A stretch of DNA of 64,000 bases from JAGWRI01 sp035700805. Lineage in GTDB: Bacteria > Gemmatimonadota > Gemmatimonadetes > Gemmatimonadales > Gemmatimonadaceae. Shown here piece by piece: positions 1-9,217 of this stretch; position 1 is the stretch's first letter; the number at the start of each line of letters is the position of its first letter. The position numbers and the translations under genes were made by a program. The stretch covers positions 1 through 64,000 of the forward strand of contig DASSOG010000060.1 of the NCBI GenBank assembly GCA_035700805.1. Direction: 5' to 3'. The notes beneath the pieces were generated by a model. That model did no database searches, had not been told where the DNA came from, and worked only from the letters and a program-made list of their open reading frames with translations.

Positions 1-1377
1 TGGCTGGCGGATTACCGCGAGCACGTCGCCGAGCTGCCCGTCATGCCGCCGGTGCTGCCGGGCGGCATCCGCGCGCAACTGCCGGCGGCGCCGCCAGAAG
101 CCGGCGAATCCTTTGACGCCGTATTCGCGGATTTTGCGCGCATCGTCGCGCCGGGGATCACGCAATGGCAATCGCCGAACTTCTACGGCTACTTCCCGGG
201 CGGCGGCTCGTTGTCGAGCGTACTCGGCGAATTCCTGGGCAGTGGCCTCGCGTCGGTGGGGTTGTCGTGGCAGGCGTCGCCGGCGCTCACGGAGCTGGAG
301 GAAGTGGTCACCGACTGGGTGCGCCAGATGGTGGGGCTCTCGGGGGCGTGGAGCGGCGTGATCCAGGACACCGCCTCCACGAGCACGCTGGTGGCGCTGT
401 TGTGCGCGCGCGAACGGGCCACGGACTATGGCCTGGTGCGTGGTGGGCTCCAGGCCGCCGGGCAGCCGCTCACGGTGTACGTCACCGAGCATTCGCACAG
501 CTCCGTGAACAAGGCCGCGCTGCTGGCCGGCTTCGGGCGCGAGAACGTGCGCATCGTGGCGCACGACGACGCATATGCCATGCGTCCGGATGCGCTGCGC
601 GACGCGATGGCACGCGATGTGGCCGAAGGGCGGGTGCCATGCGCGGTGGTGGCCACCACCGGCACCACCGCGGTCACGGCCATGGATCCGGTGCGTTCGA
701 TGGTCGAAGTGGCGCGCGAATTCGGGGCGTGGGTGCATGTGGACGCCGCCATGGCGGGCACGGCGATGGTCATACAGGAACTCCGCTGGATGTGGGACGG
801 CGTGGAGGGGGCCGACTCGGTGGTGCTCAATCCGCACAAATGGATGGGCGTGGTGATGGACTGTTCACTCTATTACGTGCGCGACGCGGAGCACCTGGTG
901 CGGGTGATGTCCACCAATCCCAGCTACCTGCGGAGCGCGGTGGACGCGCAGGTGAAGAACTACCGGGACTGGGGCATTCCGCTGGGGCGGCGCTTTCGCG
1001 CGCTCAAGCTCTGGTTCCACGTGCGCGATCAGGGGGTGGAGGGGGTGCGCGCCCGCGTGCGGCGCGACATGGAGAACGCGCGCTGGCTGGAGGCGCAGGT
1101 GCGCGCCACGCCTGGGTGGCGCGTGGTGGCGCCCGTGCCGCTGCAGACGGTCTGCGTGCGCCATGAGCCCCCGGGGCTCTCGGGCGACGCGCTGGATGCC
1201 CACACCCAGGCCTGGGTGGGTCGGGTGATGGAATCGGGGCAGGCCTATATCACCGCCGGGACACTCGACGGGCGCTGGATGGTGCGCGTCTCGATTGGAT
1301 CGGAGAACACTGAACGCGCGCACGTGGTGGCCACGTGGGCGGTCATGCGGGAGGCGGCCGAGTCCTACGCCCCCTGA
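1..1377 (+). CDS. PLP-dependent amino-acid decarboxylase (aromatic-L-amino-acid decarboxylase family), 5' partial
   Basis: Group II pyridoxal-phosphate decarboxylase, related to aromatic amino acid/tyrosine decarboxylases that convert an L-amino acid to an amine and CO2. The frame is open from base 1, and the first visible residues WLADYREH and PGGIRAQLP match the family N-terminus, so only a few tens of residues are missing. Seen: the HVDAAMAG stretch with the PLP-ring Asp, and NPHKWMG with the Schiff-base Lys at visible codon 280. About 458 residues are visible against roughly 480 for the animal enzymes. The stop overlaps the convergent trehalose gene by 13 bases. Substrate (Trp, Tyr, Phe or other) cannot be read from the sequence. 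Confidence 0.9.
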   Translation, partial: WLADYREHVAELPVMPPVLPGGIRAQLPAAPPEAGESFDAVFADFARIVAPGITQWQSPNFYGYFPGGGSLSSVLGEFLGSGLASVGLSWQASPALTELEEVVTDWVRQMVGLSGAWSGVIQDTASTSTLVALLCARERATDYGLVRGGLQAAGQPLTVYVTEHSHSSVNKAALLAGFGRENVRIVAHDDAYAMRPDALRDAMARDVAEGRVPCAVVATTGTTAVTAMDPVRSMVEVAREFGAWVHVDAAMAGTAMVIQELRWMWDGVEGADSVVLNPHKWMGVVMDCSLYYVRDAEHLVRVMSTNPSYLRSAVDAQVKNYRDWGIPLGRRFRALKLWFHVRDQGVEGVRARVRRDMENARWLEAQVRATPGWRVVAPVPLQTVCVRHEPPGLSGDALDAHTQAWVGRVMESGQAYITAGTLDGRWMVRVSIGSENTERAHVVATWAVMREAAESYAP

Positions 1378-3611
1378 TCGGCAAAGCCCCCGGCGGCCAG
1401 CCAGCGCAGCAGGTCCACCACCGCGGCGGGGTCGGGGAGCCGATAGTCGGCGGCCGACGGCCGGATGATGCCGGCGGGAGTCACGTTGATGGAGCGCCCG
1501 ATGCCGAGCAGCGACTCGAACGCATCTTCGTCGGTGACGTCGTCGCCGATGTAGATGGCGCGGGTGAGCGATGGCCAGTCGGCGCCGTGCCGCTGGGTGA
1601 GGACGTAGAGCACGGCCTGGCCCTTGTGCCAGTCCATGGGCGGGCGGCCTTCCACCACGCGCTTGCCATGGGTCACGCGCAGGTGCAGGCGGCGCATGAC
1701 CTGCTCGGCCTTGCGCGCGGCCGCGTCCTGCGATGCGTCGGCCACGCCGCGCACGTGGTACGACACGGTGGCTGCCTTGCGCTCCACGCGGGCGCCGGGG
1801 AAGTCCAGGTCGCCCAGGCGCTTGGCGGCCGCGTCCACCGTGGGGGCAAACTGCTCGAGCGCCTCGTGCTGCAGCGAGATGCCTGGCCCCTCGATCTGGA
1901 AGCCATGGTCGCCCACGTAGGTGATGCCGGGAATGCCCACGCGCTTGCGCAGGTCGTCGAGGGAGCGGCCGGAGACGATGACGACGTCCAGCGCGGGGTT
2001 CCGGGCCGCCTGCACCAGGGCGGCCCGGGCGCGGGGTGGCAACCTGGCGTCCTCCGGACGGGCCACGATGGGCGTGAGCGTTCCATCATAATCCAGGAAG
2101 ATGACGGCGCCGGGCCGCTCCTGCAGCCAGGGGGTCAGGCGGCGGCGCACCGCCTCCACGGGCGAGGCGGCCACCGGCTTGCGGCGGAGGGCCTGCTCGG
2201 TGGCGCTGATGAAGGTCCGGCCCCACGCGTGCACGTCCTGCTGTTGCACGCGGTCGCGCAGCGCCGACATGCGGGCGGCCCGCTCGTCCGGGGCCATGGA
2301 GAGCGCGCGGTGGAGGGCCGCGGCCATGCCATCAACGTCGAACGGGTTGACGGCCAGGGCCTCCTGCAGTTCCTCGGCGGCCCCGGCCATCTGGGAGAGG
2401 ATCAGGACGCCATTCAGCGTCACCTGGGCCATTACGTATTCCTTGGACACCAGGTTCATGCCGTCGCGCAGGGGCGTCACCAGCGCCACGTCCGCGGAGC
2501 GATAGAGCGGGATCAGTTCTTCCGGCGGCAGCGAGCGTACGAGATATCGTATTGGGCTCCACCCCTGCTCGCTGAAGCGCCCGTTGATGCGGCCGACCGT
2601 CTCGTCAATCTGTCGCTTGAGCGCCGAATACTCCGCCACGCGTTCGCGGCTGGGCACCAGGAGCTGCGTGAAGACTATGCGGCGGCGATACCCGGGCCGC
2701 TGCTCCAGCAGCCGCTCGATGGCCAGCAGCCGCTCGTGGATGCCCTTGGTATAGTCGAGCCGGTCCACGCCCAGGATCTCCCGCACATGTTTGCCATGTC
2801 GCGCGCGTGGATCGCCGGCTTCGGCCATCGCGGCCACGGCCCTGGCGTCTATGCTGATGGGGTCGGCAATGACCGATATGGTGCGTCCGTCGTATTCCAC
2901 CAGGCCGGCCTCGCGGTCCACGTCGCAGCCCAGCAGCCGCGCGGCGGCGTCCAGGAAGTGCGAGGCAAAGCTGTCCACCTGGAAGCCCACCAGGTCGGCG
3001 CCCAGCATGCCGCGGAGGAGGTGGCGCGACCAGGGCAGCACGCGAAACACGTCCGTCGCCGGGAAGGGGATGTGCAGGAACGACGCGATGCGCGCGTCCG
3101 GCACGAGCTGTCGCAGGTGGCCGGGTGTCCGCAGCAACTGGTAGTCGTGCACCCACACCAGCGCGTTGCCCTTTGCAAAGGGGGCGGCGCGCTCCGCGAA
3201 TCGCCGGTTGACGGCGTCGTACACGCGCCACGTGCCGGTGTCGATGCGCGTGCGGCCCACGAAGTAGTGAAACAGCGGCCAGAGCGTGCGGTTGGAGAAT
3301 CCGCCGTAGTACTGCGATACCTCGTGCGCCGTGAGCGGCACGGGCTCGTACTGGACATCGGGGTCGCTCGGCAGCGCCAGCCGGTCGCTGCCCGCATCGT
3401 CGGGGCCGATGCCCGGCCAGCCGATCCAGACGCCACCGCGCTCGTGCAGCACCGGTTCGAGGGCGCTCACCAGTCCGCCGGGCGAGCGCGTGAACGCCAC
3501 CTGTCCGCCCTTGCGTTCCACGCGGAATGGCAGCCGGTTGCTCACGACTACCAGGCGGTCCACGGCGGCGGGTGTCACACCGGGGGGGCGAGGTCGAGTG
3601 GTTCGCGGCAT
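1365..3611 (-). CDS. otsAB: Bifunctional trehalose-6-phosphate synthase / trehalose-6-phosphate phosphatase fusion
   Basis: Makes trehalose from UDP- or GDP-glucose and glucose-6-phosphate in one 748-residue polypeptide. The N-terminal GT20 half begins VVSNRLPFRV and has WVHDYQLL and GVDRLDYTKGIHERL (nucleotide-sugar and acceptor binding). The C-terminal HAD phosphatase half starts near residue 500 with DYDGTLTP (nucleophile D507, acid D509), then VSGRSLDDL and GDDVTDEDAF. Start is the ATG directly before PRTTRP. The frame is open further upstream, but that extension is Arg/Pro-rich with no family similarity. A TAGCTT hexamer lies 8 bases upstream of the ATG. Trehalose is a compatible solute, so osmotic or desiccation protection is the expected role. 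Confidence 0.93.
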   Translation of the reverse strand: MPRTTRPRPPGVTPAAVDRLVVVSNRLPFRVERKGGQVAFTRSPGGLVSALEPVLHERGGVWIGWPGIGPDDAGSDRLALPSDPDVQYEPVPLTAHEVSQYYGGFSNRTLWPLFHYFVGRTRIDTGTWRVYDAVNRRFAERAAPFAKGNALVWVHDYQLLRTPGHLRQLVPDARIASFLHIPFPATDVFRVLPWSRHLLRGMLGADLVGFQVDSFASHFLDAAARLLGCDVDREAGLVEYDGRTISVIADPISIDARAVAAMAEAGDPRARHGKHVREILGVDRLDYTKGIHERLLAIERLLEQRPGYRRRIVFTQLLVPSRERVAEYSALKRQIDETVGRINGRFSEQGWSPIRYLVRSLPPEELIPLYRSADVALVTPLRDGMNLVSKEYVMAQVTLNGVLILSQMAGAAEELQEALAVNPFDVDGMAAALHRALSMAPDERAARMSALRDRVQQQDVHAWGRTFISATEQALRRKPVAASPVEAVRRRLTPWLQERPGAVIFLDYDGTLTPIVARPEDARLPPRARAALVQAARNPALDVVIVSGRSLDDLRKRVGIPGITYVGDHGFQIEGPGISLQHEALEQFAPTVDAAAKRLGDLDFPGARVERKAATVSYHVRGVADASQDAAARKAEQVMRRLHLRVTHGKRVVEGRPPMDWHKGQAVLYVLTQRHGADWPSLTRAIYIGDDVTDEDAFESLLGIGRSINVTPAGIIRPSAADYRLPDPAAVVDLLRWLAAGGFADQGA

Positions 3612-3619
3612 CACCTCGC

Positions 3620-3625
3620 AAGCTA
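3620..3625 (-). promoter_or_regulatory. TANNNT -10-like hexamer for otsAB, leaderless candidate
   Basis: Minus-strand TAGCTT sits 8 bases before the otsAB ATG, the spacing expected if transcription starts at or next to the start codon. No recognisable -35 box is seen. A GAGG also lies only 4 bases from the ATG, so a short-leader message with an unusually close ribosome site is the alternative. Confidence 0.35.
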
Positions 3626-3734
3626 ACCCGATCGGCCGGCTGCGGGCGAGGAGGAGCCGTGCGAGCCGGTGGCGGCTGCCCGGCGAGTCCAGCCCGGCGC
3701 GCGGGACGCCGAGCGAGGGGCGGGCGGCCGGCAA

Positions 3735-3764
3735 TTGCGGACCCGCGGGACGCGGAGCTACACT
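3735..3764 (+). promoter_or_regulatory. Candidate sigma70-type promoter for the GH36-like gene
   Basis: TTGCGG (3735-3740), an 18-base spacer, and TACACT (3759-3764), followed 59 bases later by the ATG. It lies in the 212-base divergent region between otsAB and the glycosidase, which is otherwise GC-rich and contains nothing else I can identify. Confidence 0.35.
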
Positions 3765-3823
3765 CACCAGGCGCTGCCCCGCGCGGATTCGGGACGCCAC
3801 GATTCTCCTCACCACGTCCATCC

Positions 3824-5911
3824 ATGTCCACTCGTCGTCCTCGCAAGATCCTCGGCGCGGCCGTCTCCCGCCGCGACTTTTTGGCGCGTGGTACCGCCGC
3901 CGGACTGGGCGCCATGCTCGCCGGCCCCCAGCTTGAATCGCTGCTGCGCCTGGAGCGCTGGGCGGCGGCCGACGCGGCCCGACTCCCGGCCTCCGCACAG
4001 GCGGTCGCCAGCGCGTTGACCCTGGAGAACGCCGCCATTGCCGGCCGGTGGAGCGTGGATGGCGGGCGGCTGCGCGCCGTGAACGTCGAGGACCGGGTGG
4101 GCCATCGCGTGCTGTCGCTCCCGGCCGCCGCGTTCACGCTCGTGATGGGCGACGGGAGCACGCTCACGTCGGATGCCATGACCGTGGTGGGCACGCCGAA
4201 GCTGGGCGGGCTCAAGGCCGCGTCGGGCGCGTCGCGACTGGCCGAGCGGTCCGGGGGGCGGCAGGTGGAGGTGACGCTGCGCGATACGAGTGGCGGGATC
4301 GAGGTGGCGTGGCGGGCCATCCTGCGCGACGGGTCGCGCTATGTGCGACAGGAGGTCACGCTGCGCGCGCTCAAGGGGGAGGTGCCGGTGCGTGAGGTGC
4401 GCCTGGTGGACCTGCACCAGGCCGGAGCCACGGTGACGGGGACGGTGAAGGGAAGTCCCGTGGTGTTCGGTGACTGGTACGTGGGCTTTGAGCACCCGCT
4501 CTCGGAGAGCGCGCTGGATGGCGACCACGTGACCTGTGGGCTGCCGCGCACGCTGCCCGTGCGCCCCGGAGCCCCGGTGGTGCTCTCCTCGGTGATCGGC
4601 GCGGTGACCGGCGGGCAGCTCCGCCGGGACTTCCTCACGTACGTGGAGCGCGAACGCGCGCACCCGTACCGCACCTTCCTGCACTACAACTCGTGGTACG
4701 ACATCGGGTATTTCTCCAAGTACACGGCGGCCGACGCGCTGGGAGTGATCGACGCCTTTGGCCGCGAGCTGCACCAGAAGCGCGGTGTGGTGCTCTCGTC
4801 ATACTTGTTTGATGATGGCTGGGACGATCCCCGGACGCTCTGGGGCTTCGGGCCTGGCTTCCCGGACGGCTTCACGCCGCTCAAGGTGGAGGCGGCGCGG
4901 TACGGCGCCGCGCCGGGCGTGTGGCTCTCGCCGTGGGGCGGGTACGGCCAGCCCAAGGAAGACCGGCTCAAGTACGGGCGCGAGCAGGGGTTCGAGACCA
5001 ACAAGGGCGGGTTCGCGCTCTCGGGGCCACGGTACTACCAGCGCTTTCACGATACCTGCGTGAAGTTCATCCGGGAGTACGGGGTGAACCAGTTCAAGAT
5101 TGACGGCACGGGCAACGTCTCCAGCGTTATTCCGGGCAGCAAGTTTGACAGCGACTTTGACGCGGCCATTGCGCTGATCAGCGACCTGCGCGTCGTGAAG
5201 CCTGACCTGTACGTGAACCTCACCACGGGCACGTATCCGTCGCCCTTCTGGCTCCGCTACGCCGATTCCATTTGGCGCGGCGGGTCCGACCACTCCTTTG
5301 CGGGCGTGGGCACCTGGCGGCAGCAGTGGATGACGTATCGCGATGCCGACACGCACCGCCACGTGGTGAAGCGCGGCGCGCTCTATCCGCTCAATTCGCT
5401 CATGCTGCACGGCCTCATCTACGCCAGGCATGCCAATCATCTGATGGACGATCCGGGCGGCGACTTCCACGACGAGATCCGGGTGTACTTTGGCAACGGC
5501 ACCCAGTTGCAGGAGATGTACGTCACGCCGTCCAACCTGACGCCGGCCAACTGGGACACGCTGGCGGAGAGCGCCAGGTGGTCGCGGGCCAACGCCGGCA
5601 CGCTGCGCGATACCCACTGGGTGGGCGGCGATCCGGAGGCGCTGGAGCCGTACGGATGGGCCGCGTGGGCGCCGGGCAAGGCGACGCTGACGCTGCGCAA
5701 TCCGAGTGACAAGTGGCAGACCATCGCGCTGGATCCGGAGCAGGCGTTCGAATTGCCGGCGGGTGCCACGGGAGACTTTTCCGCGTCGAGCCCCTGGAAG
5801 GAGGACGCGGGCCAGCCGCCGATCCGCCTGCGGGGCGGGCGCGAGCATGCGTTCCGGCTGGCGCCCTTCCAGGTGCTGAACCTCGATGTGAATCCGGTGG
5901 GCGGGCGGTAA
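3824..5911 (+). CDS. Tat-exported GH36-like (alpha-galactosidase clan) glycosidase
   Basis: 695-residue exported glycoside hydrolase. The ATG at 3824 is chosen because it gives an N-terminus with a twin-arginine signal, SRRDFLARGTAAGLGAMLAG, within the first 40 residues. The upstream open frame has no signal. A beta-rich N-terminal domain is followed by a TIM barrel: YNSWYDIG, DDGWDDPRTLWG, WLSPWGGYG, then QFKIDGTGN (candidate nucleophile D427) and RGGSD (candidate acid/base D489), the arrangement of clan GH-D. A C-terminal beta domain closes the protein. Homologues are often called alpha-galactosidase or, loosely, enterotoxin. The exact sugar is unknown. Confidence 0.7.
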   Translation: MSTRRPRKILGAAVSRRDFLARGTAAGLGAMLAGPQLESLLRLERWAAADAARLPASAQAVASALTLENAAIAGRWSVDGGRLRAVNVEDRVGHRVLSLPAAAFTLVMGDGSTLTSDAMTVVGTPKLGGLKAASGASRLAERSGGRQVEVTLRDTSGGIEVAWRAILRDGSRYVRQEVTLRALKGEVPVREVRLVDLHQAGATVTGTVKGSPVVFGDWYVGFEHPLSESALDGDHVTCGLPRTLPVRPGAPVVLSSVIGAVTGGQLRRDFLTYVERERAHPYRTFLHYNSWYDIGYFSKYTAADALGVIDAFGRELHQKRGVVLSSYLFDDGWDDPRTLWGFGPGFPDGFTPLKVEAARYGAAPGVWLSPWGGYGQPKEDRLKYGREQGFETNKGGFALSGPRYYQRFHDTCVKFIREYGVNQFKIDGTGNVSSVIPGSKFDSDFDAAIALISDLRVVKPDLYVNLTTGTYPSPFWLRYADSIWRGGSDHSFAGVGTWRQQWMTYRDADTHRHVVKRGALYPLNSLMLHGLIYARHANHLMDDPGGDFHDEIRVYFGNGTQLQEMYVTPSNLTPANWDTLAESARWSRANAGTLRDTHWVGGDPEALEPYGWAAWAPGKATLTLRNPSDKWQTIALDPEQAFELPAGATGDFSASSPWKEDAGQPPIRLRGGREHAFRLAPFQVLNLDVNPVGGR

Positions 5912-5941
5912 GCCGGACACTCACGGGACCTCGCGCCGGCC

Positions 5942-6754
5942 ATGATGCCGCTCACCATTCGTCCCCTGGCCACGCACGACGAATACCGGGCCGCCGTGGC
6001 GCTTCAATATGAAGCGTGGGGCCGCGGCCTGGCCGACGCCACCGCGTCCACCATCCTGAAGGTCGCCCAGAAGGTGGGGGGCATCTCCGCCGGCGCGTTT
6101 GACGAGGCCGGACAGCTCGCCGGTTTTGTGTTCGGCCTCACCGGAGTGCGCGACGGTCACCTGGTGCACTGGTCCCACATGCTCGCCGTGCGCGGCGACG
6201 CGCAGGATCACGGCGTCGGCCAGCGGCTCAAGGAATACCAGCGGCGGGAGGTGGCGCGGCTTGGCGTGCGCGTCATCTACTGGACCTACGACCCGCTGGT
6301 GGCGCGCAACGCGCACCTGAACTTCAATACGCTGGGGGTCCGGGTGAGTGAGTACGCGCGCGATATGTACGGCGACATGGGCAGCGACCTCAACCGCGGC
6401 ATCGGCACCGACCGGTTCGTGGTGGCCTGGCCGGTGGACGATACTGAACTGGATATGCTTCGCGCCGCGCTGCGGTCGGCGCAGTCGGACGCCGCCTTCG
6501 CGGCGGCGCCGGTGGTCAACCCCGGACTCGGGGCCGGCATCCTGCGATCGGCGGCCGCCGCCGGCGCGCCACACCTGCGCGTCCGCATCCCGTCCGATAT
6601 TGGCGCCGTGCAGGCCACCGACCTGGCAGCTGCGGCCCAGTGGCGCGCCGACACCCGGGCGGCCATCGAGCACCTGCTGGCCGCCGGTTACCACGTGGCG
6701 GGCTTCACGGGACGACGCGACGCGCCGTTCGCCCACTACCTGTTCGCGCTCTAG
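5942..6754 (+). CDS. GNAT-family N-acyltransferase (predicted D-amino acid N-succinyltransferase)
   Basis: 270-residue GNAT acyltransferase of the COG3375 type. The acyl-CoA pyrophosphate loop is visible as DHGVGQRLKEYQ (D89-G93 region). The N-terminal half holds the GNAT fold (VFGLTGVRDGHLVHWSHML). The C-terminal half, about residues 160-270, is a variable extension. Two consecutive ATGs begin the gene and either could be used. It is followed by an enolase-superfamily racemase and an M20 hydrolase. In Geobacillus kaustophilus the same trio is an N-succinyltransferase, N-succinylamino acid racemase and desuccinylase, so the acyl donor is inferred to be succinyl-CoA. Confidence 0.75.
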   Translation: MMPLTIRPLATHDEYRAAVALQYEAWGRGLADATASTILKVAQKVGGISAGAFDEAGQLAGFVFGLTGVRDGHLVHWSHMLAVRGDAQDHGVGQRLKEYQRREVARLGVRVIYWTYDPLVARNAHLNFNTLGVRVSEYARDMYGDMGSDLNRGIGTDRFVVAWPVDDTELDMLRAALRSAQSDAAFAAAPVVNPGLGAGILRSAAAAGAPHLRVRIPSDIGAVQATDLAAAAQWRADTRAAIEHLLAAGYHVAGFTGRRDAPFAHYLFAL

Positions 6755-6810
6755 CTTCCACCCGCGGCCCATCGCGCACTCGGTCCTCGTTCATCGGTAT
6801 CGATTACACC

Positions 6811-7935
6811 GTGTTCACCATCACCCGCCTGACGCTTCGCGAAGTGCACCTCTCCCTCAAGGAGCCCTTCCGCATCTCCTCGGGGACGGTGTCGCATCGG
6901 CGCATCTTCCTGCTCGAGCTGGGCGCCACCGACGGCACCACGGGCTGGAGCGAGTGCGTGGCGGGGGAGCAGCCCAACTACAGCCCCGAAACCATTGATA
7001 CGGCGTGGATGGCCATACGCGAATGGCTGGCGCCACGCGTGGTGGGCGTGAAGTTCGGGCATCCCGACCAGGTGTTCGCGGCGCTCGACCACCATGTGCG
7101 CGGTCACCTGATGGCCAAGGCCGCGGTGGAGATGGGCTGCTGGGACGTGGCCGCGCGCCAGGCGGGCGTGCCGCTCTCGCGGTTGCTGGGCGGCACGCGC
7201 GACAAGGTGGCCACCGGCATTTCCATTGGCATCCAGGCCGATCCGGGCGCGCTCGTGAGCCGGGCCGGCGCCGCGGTGGCGCTCGGCTACCGCAAGATCA
7301 AGGTGAAGATCGAGCCGGGTTCCGACCTCGAATTCGTGGCAGCGGTGCGCAATGCCATCGGGCCCGATATTGACCTGATGGCCGACGCCAACTCGGCCTA
7401 CTCCCTGGACGACGCGGCGCACCTCAAGCGGCTGGATGCGTTCCACCTGGCCATGATCGAGCAGCCGCTGGATCGCGAGGACCTGGTGCGGCACGCCAAG
7501 CTCCAGCGCCAGCTCGACACGCCCATCTGCCTTGACGAATCCATCACGAGCGTGGCGCGCGCGGCGGACATGATCGAGCTGGGGGCGGGGCGGATCGTGA
7601 ACATCAAGCCGGGGCGCGTGGGCGGGTTCGCCGTGTCCCGGGCCATTCACGATCTCTGCCACGCACACGGCATCCCCGTGTGGTGCGGCGGCATGTTCGA
7701 GAGCGGCGTGGGCCGAGCGCACAATGTGGCACTGGCCTCGCTGCCCAACTTCCTGTTGCCCGGCGATGTATCGCCCAGCGCGCGTTACTGGGATCGCGAC
7801 ATCGTCACGCCGGAATGGATCATGGATCGCGAGGGCATGGTACGCGTCCCGCTGGACCGGCCCGGCATGGGGGTGGAGGTGGATCGGGCCCGCGTGGAGG
7901 ACCTCACTGTCCGCGTCGACGAGATCTCGGCGTGA
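6811..7935 (+). CDS. Enolase-superfamily N-succinylamino acid racemase / o-succinylbenzoate synthase
   Basis: 374-residue member of the muconate-lactonizing subgroup. Catalytic residues are all present: the KxK pair in KIKVKIEP (K164, K166), metal ligands D192 (MADANSAY), E217 (MIEQPL) and D242 (CLDES), and K266 (NIKPGRVGG). GTG at 6811 is chosen because it gives the family's usual length, with TLREVHLSLKEPF near the N-terminus; no ATG is suitably placed. The gene lies 56 bases after the GNAT gene and overlaps the M20 gene by GTGA. Homologues are promiscuous between OSB synthase (menaquinone) and racemase. With no other men gene nearby and a GNAT plus a deacylase beside it, racemase is favoured. 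Confidence 0.8.
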   Translation: MFTITRLTLREVHLSLKEPFRISSGTVSHRRIFLLELGATDGTTGWSECVAGEQPNYSPETIDTAWMAIREWLAPRVVGVKFGHPDQVFAALDHHVRGHLMAKAAVEMGCWDVAARQAGVPLSRLLGGTRDKVATGISIGIQADPGALVSRAGAAVALGYRKIKVKIEPGSDLEFVAAVRNAIGPDIDLMADANSAYSLDDAAHLKRLDAFHLAMIEQPLDREDLVRHAKLQRQLDTPICLDESITSVARAADMIELGAGRIVNIKPGRVGGFAVSRAIHDLCHAHGIPVWCGGMFESGVGRAHNVALASLPNFLLPGDVSPSARYWDRDIVTPEWIMDREGMVRVPLDRPGMGVEVDRARVEDLTVRVDEISA

Positions 7936-9158
7936 CGGCCATGGCAGGCGTACCCGTGCAGGTGTCCGGGTTGTTCTCCGACGCCCAGCGCGAGGCACTG
8001 CTGGCGCTCCGACGGGACCTGCATGCCCATCCCGAGCTCGCGTTCCATGAACACGGGACGGCGGCGCGCCTGCGAGCGGCGCTGGAGCGCATTCCCGGCG
8101 TAGAGATCCAGGCCGTTGCGGGGACCGGACTCGTGGCGCGCGTTGCGGGCCGCGAGCACGCGGCGCCGGTGGTGGCCGTGCGTGGCGATATTGACGCGCT
8201 GCCCATCCAGGAAGCCACGGGGTTGTCATATGCGTCCACGAATGCCGGTGTGATGCATGCCTGCGGCCATGATGTGCATGCCACCTGGGCGGTGGCCGCC
8301 GCGCAGCTGCTGGCGGCGGAACCGGCGGCCGGCGATGTGCTCATTGTCCTGCAGCCCGCCGAGGAGACGGGCCAGGGAGCGCTGGCCGTGCTGGAAAGCG
8401 GCGCGCTGGATGGCGTGTCGTGCATCTTTGGCGGCCACGTGGATCGCCGGTTCGACGTGGGAAAGGTGGTGGCCGATGCCGGTCCGCTCGCGGCGTCCAC
8501 CGACCGGTTCACCATCACCATGCAGGGGCATGGCGCCCATGCCGCGCGGCCGCACGAGGCCGCGGATCCCATTGTCGGCGCGGCGGCCCTCGTGTCGGCG
8601 CTGCAGACGATCGTGTCGCGAAGGCTGAACCCGGCCGTGCCAGGTGTGGTGACCGTCGCCACCATCCACGCGGGCACGGCGTCCAATGTCATTCCTGACG
8701 ACGCCGTGCTCACCGGCACGGTGCGCGCCGTGGACGCCGAGTCGCGGGCGTTCATGCTCCATGAAGTGCGCCGCGTGGCGGCGTCGTGTGCGGCGACCTA
8801 CGGCCTCGCAGCCACCGTCACGCTTGATGCCGGGACGCCGCCCCTGGTCAATTCCGCGCGTGGGGCCGGCTGGGCCAGGGCGGCCGCGGCCGATGTGATG
8901 GGCCTCACGAACGTGGTGCCGCTTGGGCTGACCAACCTTGGCGGAGAGGATTTTGCGTATTACCTGGAGCGCATGGACGGGTGTTTTTTGCGCATCGGGG
9001 CCCGCGAAGCAGGTGGGGAGAGCACGGCGGCGCACTCGCCGAGGTTTGTGGCGGACGACGGCGCCATCTTCTGCGGCGCGGCGGTGCTGGCGGCTTGCGC
9101 GCGCCGCGCATCGGCAGACCTGGCGGGGAGAGTGGAACGGGGCGCCCCCAAGGGGTAA
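7932..9158 (+). CDS. M20-family amidohydrolase (predicted N-succinyl-L-amino acid desuccinylase)
   Basis: 408-residue metal-dependent amidohydrolase of the aminoacylase/hippurate-hydrolase group, LRRDLHAHPELAFHE at the N-terminus. Metal ligands are seen in GDIDALP, ACGHDVH (C111, H113), PAEETGQG (E144/E145) and GHGAHAARPHE of the lid domain. The GTG at 7932 overlaps the racemase stop as GTGA. An in-frame ATG at 7941 is the alternative. Position after the GNAT and racemase genes suggests it releases succinate from N-succinyl-L-amino acids, completing D-to-L conversion. General N-acyl-amino acid or IAA-conjugate hydrolase activity cannot be excluded. Confidence 0.8.
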   Translation: MTAMAGVPVQVSGLFSDAQREALLALRRDLHAHPELAFHEHGTAARLRAALERIPGVEIQAVAGTGLVARVAGREHAAPVVAVRGDIDALPIQEATGLSYASTNAGVMHACGHDVHATWAVAAAQLLAAEPAAGDVLIVLQPAEETGQGALAVLESGALDGVSCIFGGHVDRRFDVGKVVADAGPLAASTDRFTITMQGHGAHAARPHEAADPIVGAAALVSALQTIVSRRLNPAVPGVVTVATIHAGTASNVIPDDAVLTGTVRAVDAESRAFMLHEVRRVAASCAATYGLAATVTLDAGTPPLVNSARGAGWARAAAADVMGLTNVVPLGLTNLGGEDFAYYLERMDGCFLRIGAREAGGESTAAHSPRFVADDGAIFCGAAVLAACARRASADLAGRVERGAPKG

Positions 9159-9217
9159 GATTTCAGGTCACCCGGTCGCGTGCATGGCGATCGGGCTCAC
9201 CCTTCCACGAGATCCCG

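Noticed and set aside
1365..3611. Possibility that otsA and otsB are two genes with a sequencing fusion
   Set aside because: The frame is continuous with a normal linker and both halves keep complete motifs. OtsA-OtsB fusions are known.
6811..7935. Naming the enolase-superfamily gene menC
   Set aside because: Sequence alone cannot separate OSB synthase from N-succinylamino acid racemase, and the neighbours favour the latter, so no symbol was given.
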